Shown here one piece after another: positions 8,750 through 17,251 of a stretch of DNA of 64,000 nucleotides. A model generated the notes under the pieces. That model saw only the letters and a program-made list of their open reading frames with translations. It had not been told where the DNA came from and did no database searches. Source of the stretch: Bacteroidia bacterium (GTDB lineage: Bacteria > Bacteroidota > Bacteroidia > Flavobacteriales > Flavobacteriaceae). Location: NCBI GenBank assembly GCA_030432635.1, contig JAUIMB010000003.1, positions 186,001 to 250,000 on the forward strand, written 5' to 3'. The number at the start of each line of letters is the position of its first letter. The first letter of the stretch is position 1. The translations under genes were made by a program, and so were the position numbers.

Positions 8750-9937
8750 TTATTCTAACATTGCAGCAATTCCAGGCAATGTTTTGCCTTCAAGACTTTC
8801 TAACATGGCGCCTCCACCAGTACTGACATAACTCACTTTGTCTTCAAACCCAAATTGCTTTACGGCAGCAACAGAGTCTCCACCACCAACAAGGGAAAAA
8901 GCACCATTCTTGGTCGCCTCTGCTATAGAGTTCCCTAATTCAATCGTTCCATTGGCAAAGTTTTCCATTTCAAAAACACCTAATGGTCCGTTCCATAAAA
9001 TGGTCATACATTGCCTTACAACCTCATCAAAATTTTGCTTAGATCTTGGTCCAACATCCAAGCCTTGCCAACCATTTGGGATATCATCGACATCTACGAC
9101 TTGTGTTTCAGCATCGTTCGAAAAGGCATTAGCTGCTAAGACGTCAACCGGTAAGTGAATGGATACATTCTTGGCTTCAGCTTGTTTCATAATATCCAAT
9201 GCCAACTCTATTTTATCATCTTCGCAAATGGAGTCTCCAATGTTACCGCCTTTCGCCTTAATAAAAGTAAAGGTCATTCCTCCTCCAATGATCAAATGAT
9301 CCACCTTATCCAATATGTTTTCAATAATGGTGATTTTGGAAGATACTTTAGCACCTCCAAGCACAGCCAAAACGGGTTTTTCACCTGTTTGCATAACTTT
9401 CTTAATACTTTCGATTTCTTGGGCGAGCAAATTTCCGAAGCACTTTTGCCCTGGAAAAAACTGAGCGATTACGGTTGTTGATGCGTGTGCTCTATGCGCT
9501 GTACCAAAGGCATCATTGACATAAATGTCTCCCAGTTTTGACAAGGCTTCAGCAAAACCTTTGTCACCTTGTTTTTCCTCTTCATGAAAACGTAGATTTT
9601 CCAATAACAGAATTTCTCCTGGTTTCAAATCTTTAGCTGCCTGTTCGGCTTTGTCTCCTACACAATCCTCGACAAATTTTACAGAAACACCCAAGACATC
9701 CTCGGCTTCGGTAATAATATGTCTTAATGAAAACTCATCTTGCACTCCTTTTGGTCGTCCCAAGTGCGACATCAGGATGCAACTCCCACCATCTTCCAAA
9801 ACCTTGATAATGGTCGGTTTTGCTGAAATGATTCGCGTTGCGTCAGTCACTTCAAAATCATCATTTAAAGGCACATTAAAGTCTACTCTGATTAAGGCTT
9901 TTTTATTTTCAAAATTAAAATCATTCAATGTTTTCAT
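8750..9937 (-). CDS. pgk: Phosphoglycerate kinase
   Basis: Transfers phosphate between 1,3-bisphosphoglycerate and ADP in glycolysis/gluconeogenesis; cytoplasmic. I chose the ATG giving MKTLNDFNF (395 residues, the usual length), because six upstream in-frame residues (MFKPRR) are not family-like. Visible signatures are RVDFNVPL near residue 20, the SHLGRP substrate loop, LLENLRFH, VLGGAKVSSKI, and GGGDSVAAV near the C-terminus. All catalytic elements are present. Divergent from holB. Confidence 0.97.
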   Translation of the reverse strand: MKTLNDFNFENKKALIRVDFNVPLNDDFEVTDATRIISAKPTIIKVLEDGGSCILMSHLGRPKGVQDEFSLRHIITEAEDVLGVSVKFVEDCVGDKAEQAAKDLKPGEILLLENLRFHEEEKQGDKGFAEALSKLGDIYVNDAFGTAHRAHASTTVIAQFFPGQKCFGNLLAQEIESIKKVMQTGEKPVLAVLGGAKVSSKITIIENILDKVDHLIIGGGMTFTFIKAKGGNIGDSICEDDKIELALDIMKQAEAKNVSIHLPVDVLAANAFSNDAETQVVDVDDIPNGWQGLDVGPRSKQNFDEVVRQCMTILWNGPLGVFEMENFANGTIELGNSIAEATKNGAFSLVGGGDSVAAVKQFGFEDKVSYVSTGGGAMLESLEGKTLPGIAAMLE

Positions 9938-9962
9938 TCGTCTGGGTTTAAACAAGTCTATG

Positions 9963-9970
9963 CAAATGTA
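9963..9970 (-). promoter_or_regulatory. Putative -7 element of pgk
   Basis: On the minus strand this reads TACATTTG (consensus TAnnTTTG), 25 nt before the pgk ATG. No clear -33 TTG was seen at standard spacing. Confidence 0.35.
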
Positions 9971-10031
9971 ACTATTATTCTAGTGTGTTAAAAGCAGTTT
10001 TGCTTGAATCGAATGATGCCATGATCGTCCC

Positions 10032-10060
10032 TTGTTTTTTGAAAAAATTATGTAGGTTTG
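10032..10060 (+). promoter_or_regulatory. holB promoter, leaderless arrangement
   Basis: TTG (10032-10034), an 18-nt spacer and TAGGTTTG (10053-10060) fit the Bacteroidota -33/-7 promoter. The holB ATG begins only 4 nt after the -7 box, so transcription should begin at or next to the start codon. Confidence 0.5.
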
Positions 10061-10064
10061 TTTT

Positions 10065-11216
10065 ATGCTATTTTCAGAAATCTTAGGGCAAGAGCATATC
10101 AAGAGTCATTTGACAAAAAGTGCCGATTCTGGTCGTGTTCCACATGCGCAATTATTTGTAGGGCCAGAGGGTTCTGGCACCTTACCAATGGCCATTGCTT
10201 ATGCACAATACTTATTGTGCAAAAATAAAAACGGTGAAAATTCTGAAGGTAACCAGGTTTGCAACTTAAAATTTAAAACACTGTCGCATCCTGATTTGCA
10301 TTTCGCTTTTCCTGTAGCTTCCAACGACAAGGTGAAACGTCATCCTGTATCGAGTCTTTTTATGGAAGAATGGCGAGAGTTGATGGAAAAGCAACCTTAC
10401 GGAAACTTGTTTGACTGGTACAGAATTTTGGGTATAGATAACAAGCAAGGGCAAATAGGAGTTGATGAAGCGCAAGATATTGTCAAGGCATTATCCTTAA
10501 AGTCATATGAAGGTGGCTATAAGGTTATGCTGATTTGGATGGCAGAAAAGATGAATACCTCGGCAGCAAATAAGTTGCTGAAACTTATTGAGGAGCCTCC
10601 AAATAACACCGTATTCATATTTATTGCTGAAGATGAAGAACAAATTATCAACACCATAAAATCGCGTTGTCAAATACTTCATTTTCCACCATTGGCCGAA
10701 AATATCATCAAGGAAGCTTTGATGAACGCCTATCAAATTCCAGAAGCTGATGCGATCACCATTGCCCACCAATCCAATGGTAATTACAACAAGGCTTGTG
10801 ACCTTGTATATAGTGACAGTGAAGACACACAGTTTGAAGAGTGGTTTGTGGTTTGGGTACGATCAGCATTTAAGGCCAAAGGAAACAAAAGCGCAATTCA
10901 TGATTTGATTTCATGGAGTGAGACCATTGCTAAAACCGGTCGAGAAACCCAAAAGCAGTTTTTGAACTTTTGTATTGACTTTTTCCGACAGGCACTCATG
11001 CTGAACTACAACGTAGAAGGCTTGGTATACATGGAGCCAAAAACGGCATTTCAGCTTGAAAAATTCGCTCCTTTTGTCCATGGCAATAATATTATGGAGA
11101 TTTCGAACGAATTACAGAACGCGATTTATCATATAGAACGTAACGGAAATTCCAAAATAATACTTACCGACCTCTCCATTAAACTGACGAGATTATTGCA
11201 CAAAAAAGCCAGCTAG
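10065..11216 (+). CDS. holB: DNA polymerase III subunit delta' (clamp-loader ATPase-fold subunit)
   Basis: 383 residues. It starts MLFSEILGQEHIK, like other Bacteroidota delta' proteins. A degenerate P-loop (GPEGSGTLP, about 33-41), SLKSYEGGYKVMLIWMAEKMN, the Walker-B-like region, sensor-1/SRC motif (TIKSRCQ) and a C-terminal collar-like helical domain are visible. It forms part of the clamp loader that places the beta sliding clamp on DNA. It is a monocistronic plus-strand gene between minus-strand genes, with a bidirectional terminator at its stop codon. Confidence 0.9.
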   Translation: MLFSEILGQEHIKSHLTKSADSGRVPHAQLFVGPEGSGTLPMAIAYAQYLLCKNKNGENSEGNQVCNLKFKTLSHPDLHFAFPVASNDKVKRHPVSSLFMEEWRELMEKQPYGNLFDWYRILGIDNKQGQIGVDEAQDIVKALSLKSYEGGYKVMLIWMAEKMNTSAANKLLKLIEEPPNNTVFIFIAEDEEQIINTIKSRCQILHFPPLAENIIKEALMNAYQIPEADAITIAHQSNGNYNKACDLVYSDSEDTQFEEWFVVWVRSAFKAKGNKSAIHDLISWSETIAKTGRETQKQFLNFCIDFFRQALMLNYNVEGLVYMEPKTAFQLEKFAPFVHGNNIMEISNELQNAIYHIERNGNSKIILTDLSIKLTRLLHKKAS

Positions 11217-11232
11217 TTGCTGGCTTCTGTTT
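11206..11232. terminator. Bidirectional terminator between holB and DUF4249 gene
   Basis: AAGCCAGC-TAGTT-GCTGGCTT, a perfect 8-bp stem with an A tract on the left and a T-rich tract on the right. It includes the holB stop codon and sits just after the stop of the convergent DUF4249 gene, so it can serve both. Confidence 0.8.
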
Positions 11233-12074
11233 TATTCAAACACATAAGTTGCCGTATCTACTTCTGTCACCCTAAAATAACCAAAGGCAAAATTATCTGG
11301 ATTGGATGGATTGATACAATTTCCTCGTATTTGAGCTGCAGTAGAACTAAATGGGTCACCTTGACTACCATGTTGTTCTATCAACAAGCGTATAAAATTA
11401 TAATACTGCTCTGAAATTCCGTAAAGACTGATATTAACCACATCACCTGCCTCAAAAGGTGTTTCGTCTCCTTCCTCGTCATCGTCCTTTTCGAAAAAAT
11501 CATGAATTTCGTTACCATCTACAAACTCGTCGGAAACATCTTCTAAATACGGAAAGAGATCGCCTTCAACTTCATACTTAATTAGATAGAAGTTTTCAAT
11601 ATTTGCAGGATCGGTATAATATAAGTTAAGTTCAAGTAATTCATCGTCAAAACCACCTTCAATGCTTTGATTGACGTCATTGATATCTGAAACCGACATC
11701 ATGGTTTCGGTAGCTTCGTACGTTTCTCCATCATAAAGAATATCTAGACGATAGGTGTCATTCAAAACTGGAACAAAATTGCTAGTTGAATACGTTCCGT
11801 CGTTGTTATCACTAAATGGAAAAACCTCACCTGAATTTTCATTCGTAACAGTGACTATTGCGCCTGAAATACTGGTGTTTTGCAATGTATCAAAAAAAGG
11901 TGTTGACATGCGCAATGCAATTGATTGCTCATTTCCTGCTGTACCCTTTTCCCAATCTAGTGATGCCTCCACAACTAATCGCGTTTGCGCTGTTGGAACA
12001 TCCACATCTATTATGTCTTCGCATGAGGTCAATAAAAACCCAAGTGTAACTACTAATACAATATATTGTTTCAT
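11232..12074 (-). CDS. DUF4249 family outer-membrane-associated lipoprotein
   Basis: 280 residues with a lipoprotein signal (LLTSCEDIIDVDVP; the Cys begins the mature protein and is followed by the CE.IIDVD sequence typical of DUF4249). DUF4249 proteins are almost always encoded right after a TonB-dependent receptor in Flavobacteriia, as here (3-nt gap), and are thought to be its surface or periplasmic partner, much like SusD for SusC; the ligand is unknown. The region about 75-150 looks like beta-strand repeats. Confidence 0.87.
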   Translation of the reverse strand: MKQYIVLVVTLGFLLTSCEDIIDVDVPTAQTRLVVEASLDWEKGTAGNEQSIALRMSTPFFDTLQNTSISGAIVTVTNENSGEVFPFSDNNDGTYSTSNFVPVLNDTYRLDILYDGETYEATETMMSVSDINDVNQSIEGGFDDELLELNLYYTDPANIENFYLIKYEVEGDLFPYLEDVSDEFVDGNEIHDFFEKDDDEEGDETPFEAGDVVNISLYGISEQYYNFIRLLIEQHGSQGDPFSSTAAQIRGNCINPSNPDNFAFGYFRVTEVDTATYVFE

Positions 12075-12077
12075 CGC

Positions 12078-14453
12078 TTAAAATTTAAAGTTATAAGTTA
12101 TTGAAGGAATAATGCCAAAAATGGAAATCCGAGACGCTTCGTTTAAGCCTGTTTCCCTATTTTGGCCAAAGCCTATTGAGGCTGCATTTTTACGACTATA
12201 AAGATTATAGATTCCAAAAACCCATTCCGATTTCCATCGTTTATCTGGATTTTTATTTGGTTTATAAATTGCTGAAATGTCCAACCTATGATATGCTGGT
12301 AATCGATCTTCATTTCTGTTCGAATACGTTGCAACCGATAATCCTTCATATGTATATTGTCCGTTAGGATAGGTCACAGGACGCCCAGTTTGGAACACAA
12401 AATTTGAGCTAAAGCTCCATTTGTCACTTAACTTATAAACTCCTGTTAATGACACATCGTGTGTACGGTCGTAAGGCGTATTGTACCAGTCGCCATTATT
12501 GATTCCTGGTCCGCCTGCGCTTCCGCCAAGAGCACGTTGTTCTGACTTTGAAAGTGTATACGCTAACCAACCTGTGAGCTTCCCTTTATTTTTTCTTAGC
12601 AACACCTCCAGACCATACGCTCTGGCTTCTCCGTTTAATATTTCCGTTTCGATGGTATTGTTTCCTATTAAATCTGAACCATCTATGTAATCAATTCTAT
12701 TGTCAATATGCTTGTAATAGGTCTCTAACTCCAAAGCATAGGCATTGTCTTTAAAGTTTTTGTAGTATCCTAGGGCAAACTGATTAGATATCTGAGGCTT
12801 TATGTACTTTCCACTTGGTGTCCAAACATCTAAAGGAGTTACGGATGATGTATTAGACAACAAATGCAAATATTGTGTGGATTTGGTATAACTCGCCTTA
12901 ACGGAAGAGGTTTCGTTGAGCTGGTACGACACACCTACTCTAGGTTCAAAATTCCCAAAGGTTTTTATGCTTTCACTTTTAGAATAATCTGTTTCACTTT
13001 CTGCTTCACCACGTTCATAAATTTCTAAATCGCTATTGTAAACTACTGGTTGGTTGTTCACATAATTGGTCATGCTTTGTCCGCCAAGTCTAGAAAACAC
13101 GCTGTATCGCAATCCATAGTTGAAAGCCAATTTATCAGAAATTTGATGTTCGGCACTAATGTAAGCTGCTCCCTCAAAAGCACGCTTTTCGTCCAATTTT
13201 AAGTAGTTGATTGCTGATGTTTCAGAAGACGGCCTCACTTCTCCTGGATTGACACTATAGGTCAATCCGCTTACGCCAAAATCGAGCGTGATATTATTAT
13301 TGACATAGTAACCCAAATCATATTTCAAATTGAAATTGGTTATGTCTGCATTCCAGTCGAGTTCAATAAAATCGAGAATAATATTATAGTCGTATTTGCT
13401 ATAAATAAAAGATAAGTTTGAAAACAATCTATCATTAAATACATGGTTCCATCGTAAGTTTCCCGTTGCATTTCCGTAGTTATTCTCTATAATTTTTGAC
13501 AAGTTGAATACATCACGACCAAAATACCCAGACAAGTAGAGTTTATTGTTTTTATTGAGTTCATAATTGGTTTTTAGGTTAAGGTCGTAAAACGAAATTT
13601 TATCGTCTTTTATGTTTTCGATAAGTGGCATAAACAAATGTGCGTATGACGCTCTGCCAGCAATTAAAAACGACCCTCTATCTTTAAACAAAGGAGATTC
13701 TACTGTAAGTCTACTTGAGATTAAACCAATGCCTCCAGTAAGTCCAAATTGTTTGCTGTTTCCATCTTTTTGTCTAACATCGAGTACAGAAGATACACGT
13801 CCACCATATTTAGCAGGAATGTCACCTTTATAAAGCTTGATGTTTTTAATGGCATCTGAATTGAACACCGAGAAAAACCCAAAAAAATGTGAGGTATTAT
13901 AAATAATAGCCTCATCTAGAAGTACCAGGTTTTGGTCTGCCGCTCCACCACGAACATGAAAACCTGCAGAACCTTCTCCGTTATTAGTGACGCCAGGAAG
14001 CAATTGAATAGACTTAACAACATCTACTTCACCTAAAACGGCTGGCATTTGCTTTATAGTTTGCGCGTTAAGTTTTGACACACTCATCTGTGGTTTTTTA
14101 ATACTAACAGCTTCTGATTCTTCGGCGACAATAACCACTTCGTTCAATGCTGTTGCCGATTCTTCCAACTCAAAATCCAACTTTTGGTCGGCATTTAAGG
14201 TTATCGCTTTGGTTACAGACAAATAGCCGACATAGGAAATTACCAAGGTATAATTGCCTTCTGGAGCTGTTAAAGAGAAAAAACCATACTCGTTGGTTGT
14301 GGCTCCATAATTGGTATCTTTTAAGTAAACGGTTGCACCAAGAAGCGTTTCTCCATTGGTAAGATCTTTGATGGTTCCACTAATACTGAACTGTTCCTGT
14401 GCTTGACACCATAAGCTAACGAACAGGAAGAGGGTTAAACATAATTGTTTCAT
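12078..14453 (-). CDS. TonB-dependent outer-membrane receptor with N-terminal carboxypeptidase-regulatory-like domain
   Basis: 791 residues. Signal peptide (about 1-18), then a CarboxypepD_reg-like beta-sandwich (about 22-110, including GATVYLKDTNYGATTNEYGF), a plug domain (about 120-230, GGAADQNLVLLDEA), and a 22-strand-type barrel ending in aromatic Phe (TYNFKF). No FecA-type signalling domain. It imports an unknown ligand using TonB energy. It is the first gene of a two-gene operon with the DUF4249 lipoprotein, and its upstream region holds a 21-bp tandem repeat next to a LytTR regulator gene, suggesting specific control. Confidence 0.92.
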   Translation of the reverse strand: MKQLCLTLFLFVSLWCQAQEQFSISGTIKDLTNGETLLGATVYLKDTNYGATTNEYGFFSLTAPEGNYTLVISYVGYLSVTKAITLNADQKLDFELEESATALNEVVIVAEESEAVSIKKPQMSVSKLNAQTIKQMPAVLGEVDVVKSIQLLPGVTNNGEGSAGFHVRGGAADQNLVLLDEAIIYNTSHFFGFFSVFNSDAIKNIKLYKGDIPAKYGGRVSSVLDVRQKDGNSKQFGLTGGIGLISSRLTVESPLFKDRGSFLIAGRASYAHLFMPLIENIKDDKISFYDLNLKTNYELNKNNKLYLSGYFGRDVFNLSKIIENNYGNATGNLRWNHVFNDRLFSNLSFIYSKYDYNIILDFIELDWNADITNFNLKYDLGYYVNNNITLDFGVSGLTYSVNPGEVRPSSETSAINYLKLDEKRAFEGAAYISAEHQISDKLAFNYGLRYSVFSRLGGQSMTNYVNNQPVVYNSDLEIYERGEAESETDYSKSESIKTFGNFEPRVGVSYQLNETSSVKASYTKSTQYLHLLSNTSSVTPLDVWTPSGKYIKPQISNQFALGYYKNFKDNAYALELETYYKHIDNRIDYIDGSDLIGNNTIETEILNGEARAYGLEVLLRKNKGKLTGWLAYTLSKSEQRALGGSAGGPGINNGDWYNTPYDRTHDVSLTGVYKLSDKWSFSSNFVFQTGRPVTYPNGQYTYEGLSVATYSNRNEDRLPAYHRLDISAIYKPNKNPDKRWKSEWVFGIYNLYSRKNAASIGFGQNRETGLNEASRISIFGIIPSITYNFKF

Positions 14454-14548
14454 TGAGTTTTGTTCTGTTTTTTGTTTGATGAAATTAAGGTTTGAAATAG
14501 AATAAAAGTCGTTTTCTACTTTATGGTTTTGTTAACGCAAAATAATTT

Positions 14549-14556
14549 CAAATATT
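14549..14556 (-). promoter_or_regulatory. Possible -7 element of TonB-receptor operon
   Basis: On the minus strand it reads AATATTTG, one mismatch to TAnnTTTG, about 95 nt before the receptor ATG. Its position places the 14583-14624 direct repeats roughly 30-70 nt upstream of it, where an activator would bind. Confidence 0.3.
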
Positions 14557-14582
14557 GATGAAATCCATATTCTAGACGACCA

Positions 14583-14624
14583 TTTGGAGTGAATTGTTAC
14601 AATTTTGGAGTGAATTGTTATAAT
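14583..14624. promoter_or_regulatory. 21-bp tandem direct repeat, candidate LytTR operator
   Basis: Two adjacent 21-bp copies (14583-14603 and 14604-14624) share the core TTTGGAGTGAATTGTTA and differ at one position (C/T). LytTR-domain regulators bind paired direct repeats one or two helical turns apart, commonly with 21-bp periodicity. The repeats sit between the LytTR gene and the TonB-receptor start, upstream of the receptor. Confidence 0.6.
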
Positions 14625-14632
14625 TAAAGGCT

Positions 14633-15526
14633 TTAGTTGTCTAAGTCTTTCTTTATGGTTTCCAAAAAAGAGTTGGATACCGGAATTTTCTTATCCTCAA
14701 AACTGGTGTTAAGCACCAAAAAGGATTTTCCGTTGCTACGAATTAAATGTTTCACGTGGATTAAATTTATTGCGAATGATCTGTGGCATTGTTTGATCGG
14801 TAAGCTTTTGGTTTGAGATAATATGTGTTTTAATCTGTTCCTTACTATATGTTTTTTGATACGGTTATTCTTTAAATAATTGACTACAACATATTGGTTA
14901 CTGGATTCTACAAACAAAATTTCATTTATTGGCAAAGTGACGTCCACTTGATTATTCTCATCTCGTAAATTGAGCGTGTCTTTTTGTTTGGTTATATCGT
15001 ACTTGTATTTAAATGTAAGCAGTTGTTGATCAAGTTCCTTAACTTCGGTTTGAAGTCGTTTTACGGCTATGTAAATAACAGTCCCAAAAAAAGGGAAAAT
15101 TAAGATCAGTAGCAGCTTGGGATACATTTTAATTTGAAACCAGACATTTAATTCTTTTTCAAAATCATTCCCTAGATCTGGTATAATAAAAGACATTCCA
15201 AAGTTGATAAGCAATAAAATCAACGCTTCAAACAAGAGCCAAAAGGTATATTTTTTTATTCTAACTTTTTGAAATCCAAGTGCTTGTCGAAATATAAATT
15301 GGGATGCTGTTAAGACCAAGAAAGTACTTACGGCAATTGAAAAGAAAAATAAAAATTTGTGAAGTGTACTGTTAACAGGATTAGACATTTCTTCTGAAAT
15401 ACCGTAAGGCTGGAAAATAATAAGGAACAAATGGGAAAATACAATCGCATTTATGATATAGAGCCATTTGCTCTTTCTGTCATCAAAATAATCAAAAGGT
15501 TCTTTTAAATACTCTCGTATTTGCAT
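14633..15526 (-). CDS. Membrane-bound LytTR-domain transcriptional regulator
   Basis: 297 residues. Four predicted membrane helices at about 22-39, 57-79, 94-115 and 136-155, a short coiled linker, and a C-terminal LytTR DNA-binding domain (about 198-297) with the EILFVESSNQYVVV and KQCHRSFAINL(I) motifs typical of the family. No receiver or kinase domain, so the membrane part may sense a signal directly. Transcription runs toward the TonB-receptor operon, and the tandem repeat lies 9 nt past its stop, making that operon its likely target (inference). Confidence 0.87.
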   Translation of the reverse strand: MQIREYLKEPFDYFDDRKSKWLYIINAIVFSHLFLIIFQPYGISEEMSNPVNSTLHKFLFFFSIAVSTFLVLTASQFIFRQALGFQKVRIKKYTFWLLFEALILLLINFGMSFIIPDLGNDFEKELNVWFQIKMYPKLLLILIFPFFGTVIYIAVKRLQTEVKELDQQLLTFKYKYDITKQKDTLNLRDENNQVDVTLPINEILFVESSNQYVVVNYLKNNRIKKHIVRNRLKHILSQTKSLPIKQCHRSFAINLIHVKHLIRSNGKSFLVLNTSFEDKKIPVSNSFLETIKKDLDN

Positions 15527-15550
15527 GGTGTGTGATTGGTTGTCAAACTA

Positions 15551-15580
15551 AAAAAAGCTAGACGGAAATCATCTAGCTTT
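15551..15580 (-). terminator. Terminator after OmpH-like gene
   Basis: AAAGCTAGA / TCTAGCTTT, a 9-bp perfect stem with a 9-nt loop. On the minus strand it is followed by a run of T (the A tract at 15551-15556), ending the OmpH-like gene transcript before the LytTR gene. Confidence 0.75.
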
Positions 15581-15618
15581 ACAATAACGTTCATTGTGAC
15601 CAAATTATTTTAGAACAC

Positions 15619-16137
15619 CTATTCTCCTTTTTTGTATTTGGTGTTCAAGGCATCAATTATAGTTTGGGTAATATCATTGGCATCTGTACCATACATGACA
15701 CTTCCTGCTTCATTTTTTCCTAGGATAAAGGCATATCCATTTTTCTTTCCGTAGTCAGCAACAAAGGACTTAACATGACTTAACACAGAATCGATCTCTT
15801 TATTAAATTCATTGGTAAGATTTTGTTGTTCCATTTGGATTTGCTGTTGAAGAATTTGTTGTTTCTGACCTAAGGCCTGACTTTGTTCTTCTTGCTTTTT
15901 TCTAGACAACTTGGCACCATTAATCTGAAAATCCTGAACCTCTAATTGAAAAGCTTTGCCTATACTGTCCGTTCGTTTTTTAAAGGCTTCATCCTTTAAC
16001 TTGAATCTTTCTTCAACATCAATTTTCTCTTGATAAGCATTAATCACCTCTCCATTATCGACAAAGGCAATTTTTTGTTGCTCTTGACAAGCCACGAATA
16101 GAATTGCAACTAATAAAACTCCAAAAATAGTCTTCAT
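15619..16137 (-). CDS. OmpH/Skp-family periplasmic chaperone-like lipoprotein
   Basis: 172 residues with a lipobox (LFVACQ). The mature part has the Skp/OmpH pattern: a short strand (IAFVDNGEV), a long Gln/Lys/Glu-rich coiled coil (about 40-130, KKQEEQSQALGQKQQ) and C-terminal strands (AFILGKNEAGSVMYG). Skp-type trimers escort outer-membrane proteins through the periplasm. A lipid anchor is unusual against E. coli Skp but frequent in Bacteroidota. It has its own terminator. A -7-like TACATTTG (minus) is at 16161-16168. Confidence 0.83.
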   Translation of the reverse strand: MKTIFGVLLVAILFVACQEQQKIAFVDNGEVINAYQEKIDVEERFKLKDEAFKKRTDSIGKAFQLEVQDFQINGAKLSRKKQEEQSQALGQKQQILQQQIQMEQQNLTNEFNKEIDSVLSHVKSFVADYGKKNGYAFILGKNEAGSVMYGTDANDITQTIIDALNTKYKKGE

Positions 16138-16341
16138 TATGTATTTGTTTAAATTTTTTGCAAATGTATAAAAGTGTAAGTGTTTTTAGTAGAAATTTTA
16201 ATTATAAAAAATAATTATAGTTAAAAAACCCATCATTGGAAAATACTATCACAAACAACTTCAAATAAACACGCCTACTCTAAGGAACCAATTTCTTGAA
16301 CAGTCTGCTTAAGGGAACACGACATAATAGCTTAAATCGCT

Positions 16342-17205
16342 TTATTTTAAGTTTTTTGTCTTTTTTATGATATAAACCAAAGATGAATACTCTCCTGTTC
16401 GTTTCGCTTTTAAGTTTGATCGCCAACCAATCCAGAATGCCTTGATAGGGTTCATGAATCCGTTTTTATATTTTTCGGAAAGAAGCGCGACATAAAAAGC
16501 ATCAAAAACCATTGGCAAGATTTTTAAAACTTGCATATTGTGATTACGTGTTAATTTAGTAATCGCAGTTTTTGAAAAATGCCATAAATGCCTCGGCACA
16601 TCAAAAGCGGCCCAAAAGGAAGCATAATATTTGGCATCATAACTTTTAAAATTTGGAACAGCGATAACCAATCTTCCATTTGGTTTTAATAAGGATTCAA
16701 ATAGTGAGAGGTGGTTTTCCAATTTTGGCAAATGTTCCAATACGTGCCACAATGTGATTACATCAAAACTAGCTGGCTCAAATTTTAACAGCTGGTCAAT
16801 ATCATAAACGGCATTATTTGTTTTCTCGTTGGCAAGCTGCCTGGCGTGTTCATTTGGTTCAACTCCATAAATCGTCCAATTGCTATCTTTTGCTACTTTA
16901 AGAAAATCACCTGTGCCACACCCAATATCCAAAAGTGTTTTATCTTCAAGTTCAAACGTATTGATTAATTTCAGTTTTCGTCTAAGGGCTATCGATTTCA
17001 CAAACTGATATATTTTTTCATACCAATTCCGTTTACTATCCGTATGTGAAATATAATCGTCGCTTTCGTAATATCTACTCAACTCACGCTCTGAAGGACA
17101 AGGTTGGGTTTCCAACATATCCAATTCATCATTATGGATAAGCTGAAACTCTTCACCAGAAATCGAGTGATCCTTTACGTTTAAATATACTTTGCTTTTT
17201 GACAT
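16342..17205 (-). CDS. Class I SAM-dependent methyltransferase
   Basis: 287 residues. DIGCGTGDFL (about 88-97) is the SAM-binding motif I, followed by VEPN (acidic motif II) and a WHVLEHL motif typical of UbiG/methyltransf_23 enzymes. The N-terminal ~45 residues (ETQPCPSERELSRYYES) resemble the short leader seen in sugar or lipid methyltransferases of polysaccharide loci. The substrate cannot be told from the sequence. It follows mnmG on the same strand after a 46-nt gap that contains a parS site. Confidence 0.85.
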   Translation of the reverse strand: MSKSKVYLNVKDHSISGEEFQLIHNDELDMLETQPCPSERELSRYYESDDYISHTDSKRNWYEKIYQFVKSIALRRKLKLINTFELEDKTLLDIGCGTGDFLKVAKDSNWTIYGVEPNEHARQLANEKTNNAVYDIDQLLKFEPASFDVITLWHVLEHLPKLENHLSLFESLLKPNGRLVIAVPNFKSYDAKYYASFWAAFDVPRHLWHFSKTAITKLTRNHNMQVLKILPMVFDAFYVALLSEKYKNGFMNPIKAFWIGWRSNLKAKRTGEYSSLVYIIKKTKNLK

Positions 17206-17214
17206 GCTGAAGTG

Positions 17215-17230
17215 TGTTCCACGTGAAACA
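17215..17230. other. parS-like ParB (Spo0J) binding site 1
   Basis: TGTTCCACGTGAAACA matches the conserved bacterial chromosomal parS sequence TGTTNCACGTGAAACA at every specified position. It lies between mnmG and the methyltransferase gene. parS sites cluster near the replication origin in most bacteria. Confidence 0.82.
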
Positions 17231-17251
17231 TTTGGACTAGTAAGTCAATAT

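Noticed and set aside
8838-9481. Plus-strand frames over pgk
   Set aside because: Antisense to a fully recognisable pgk; no family-like sequence.
14748-14763. TGTTTCACGTGGATTA as a third parS site
   Set aside because: It lies inside the LytTR coding sequence and departs from parS at three positions in the right arm.
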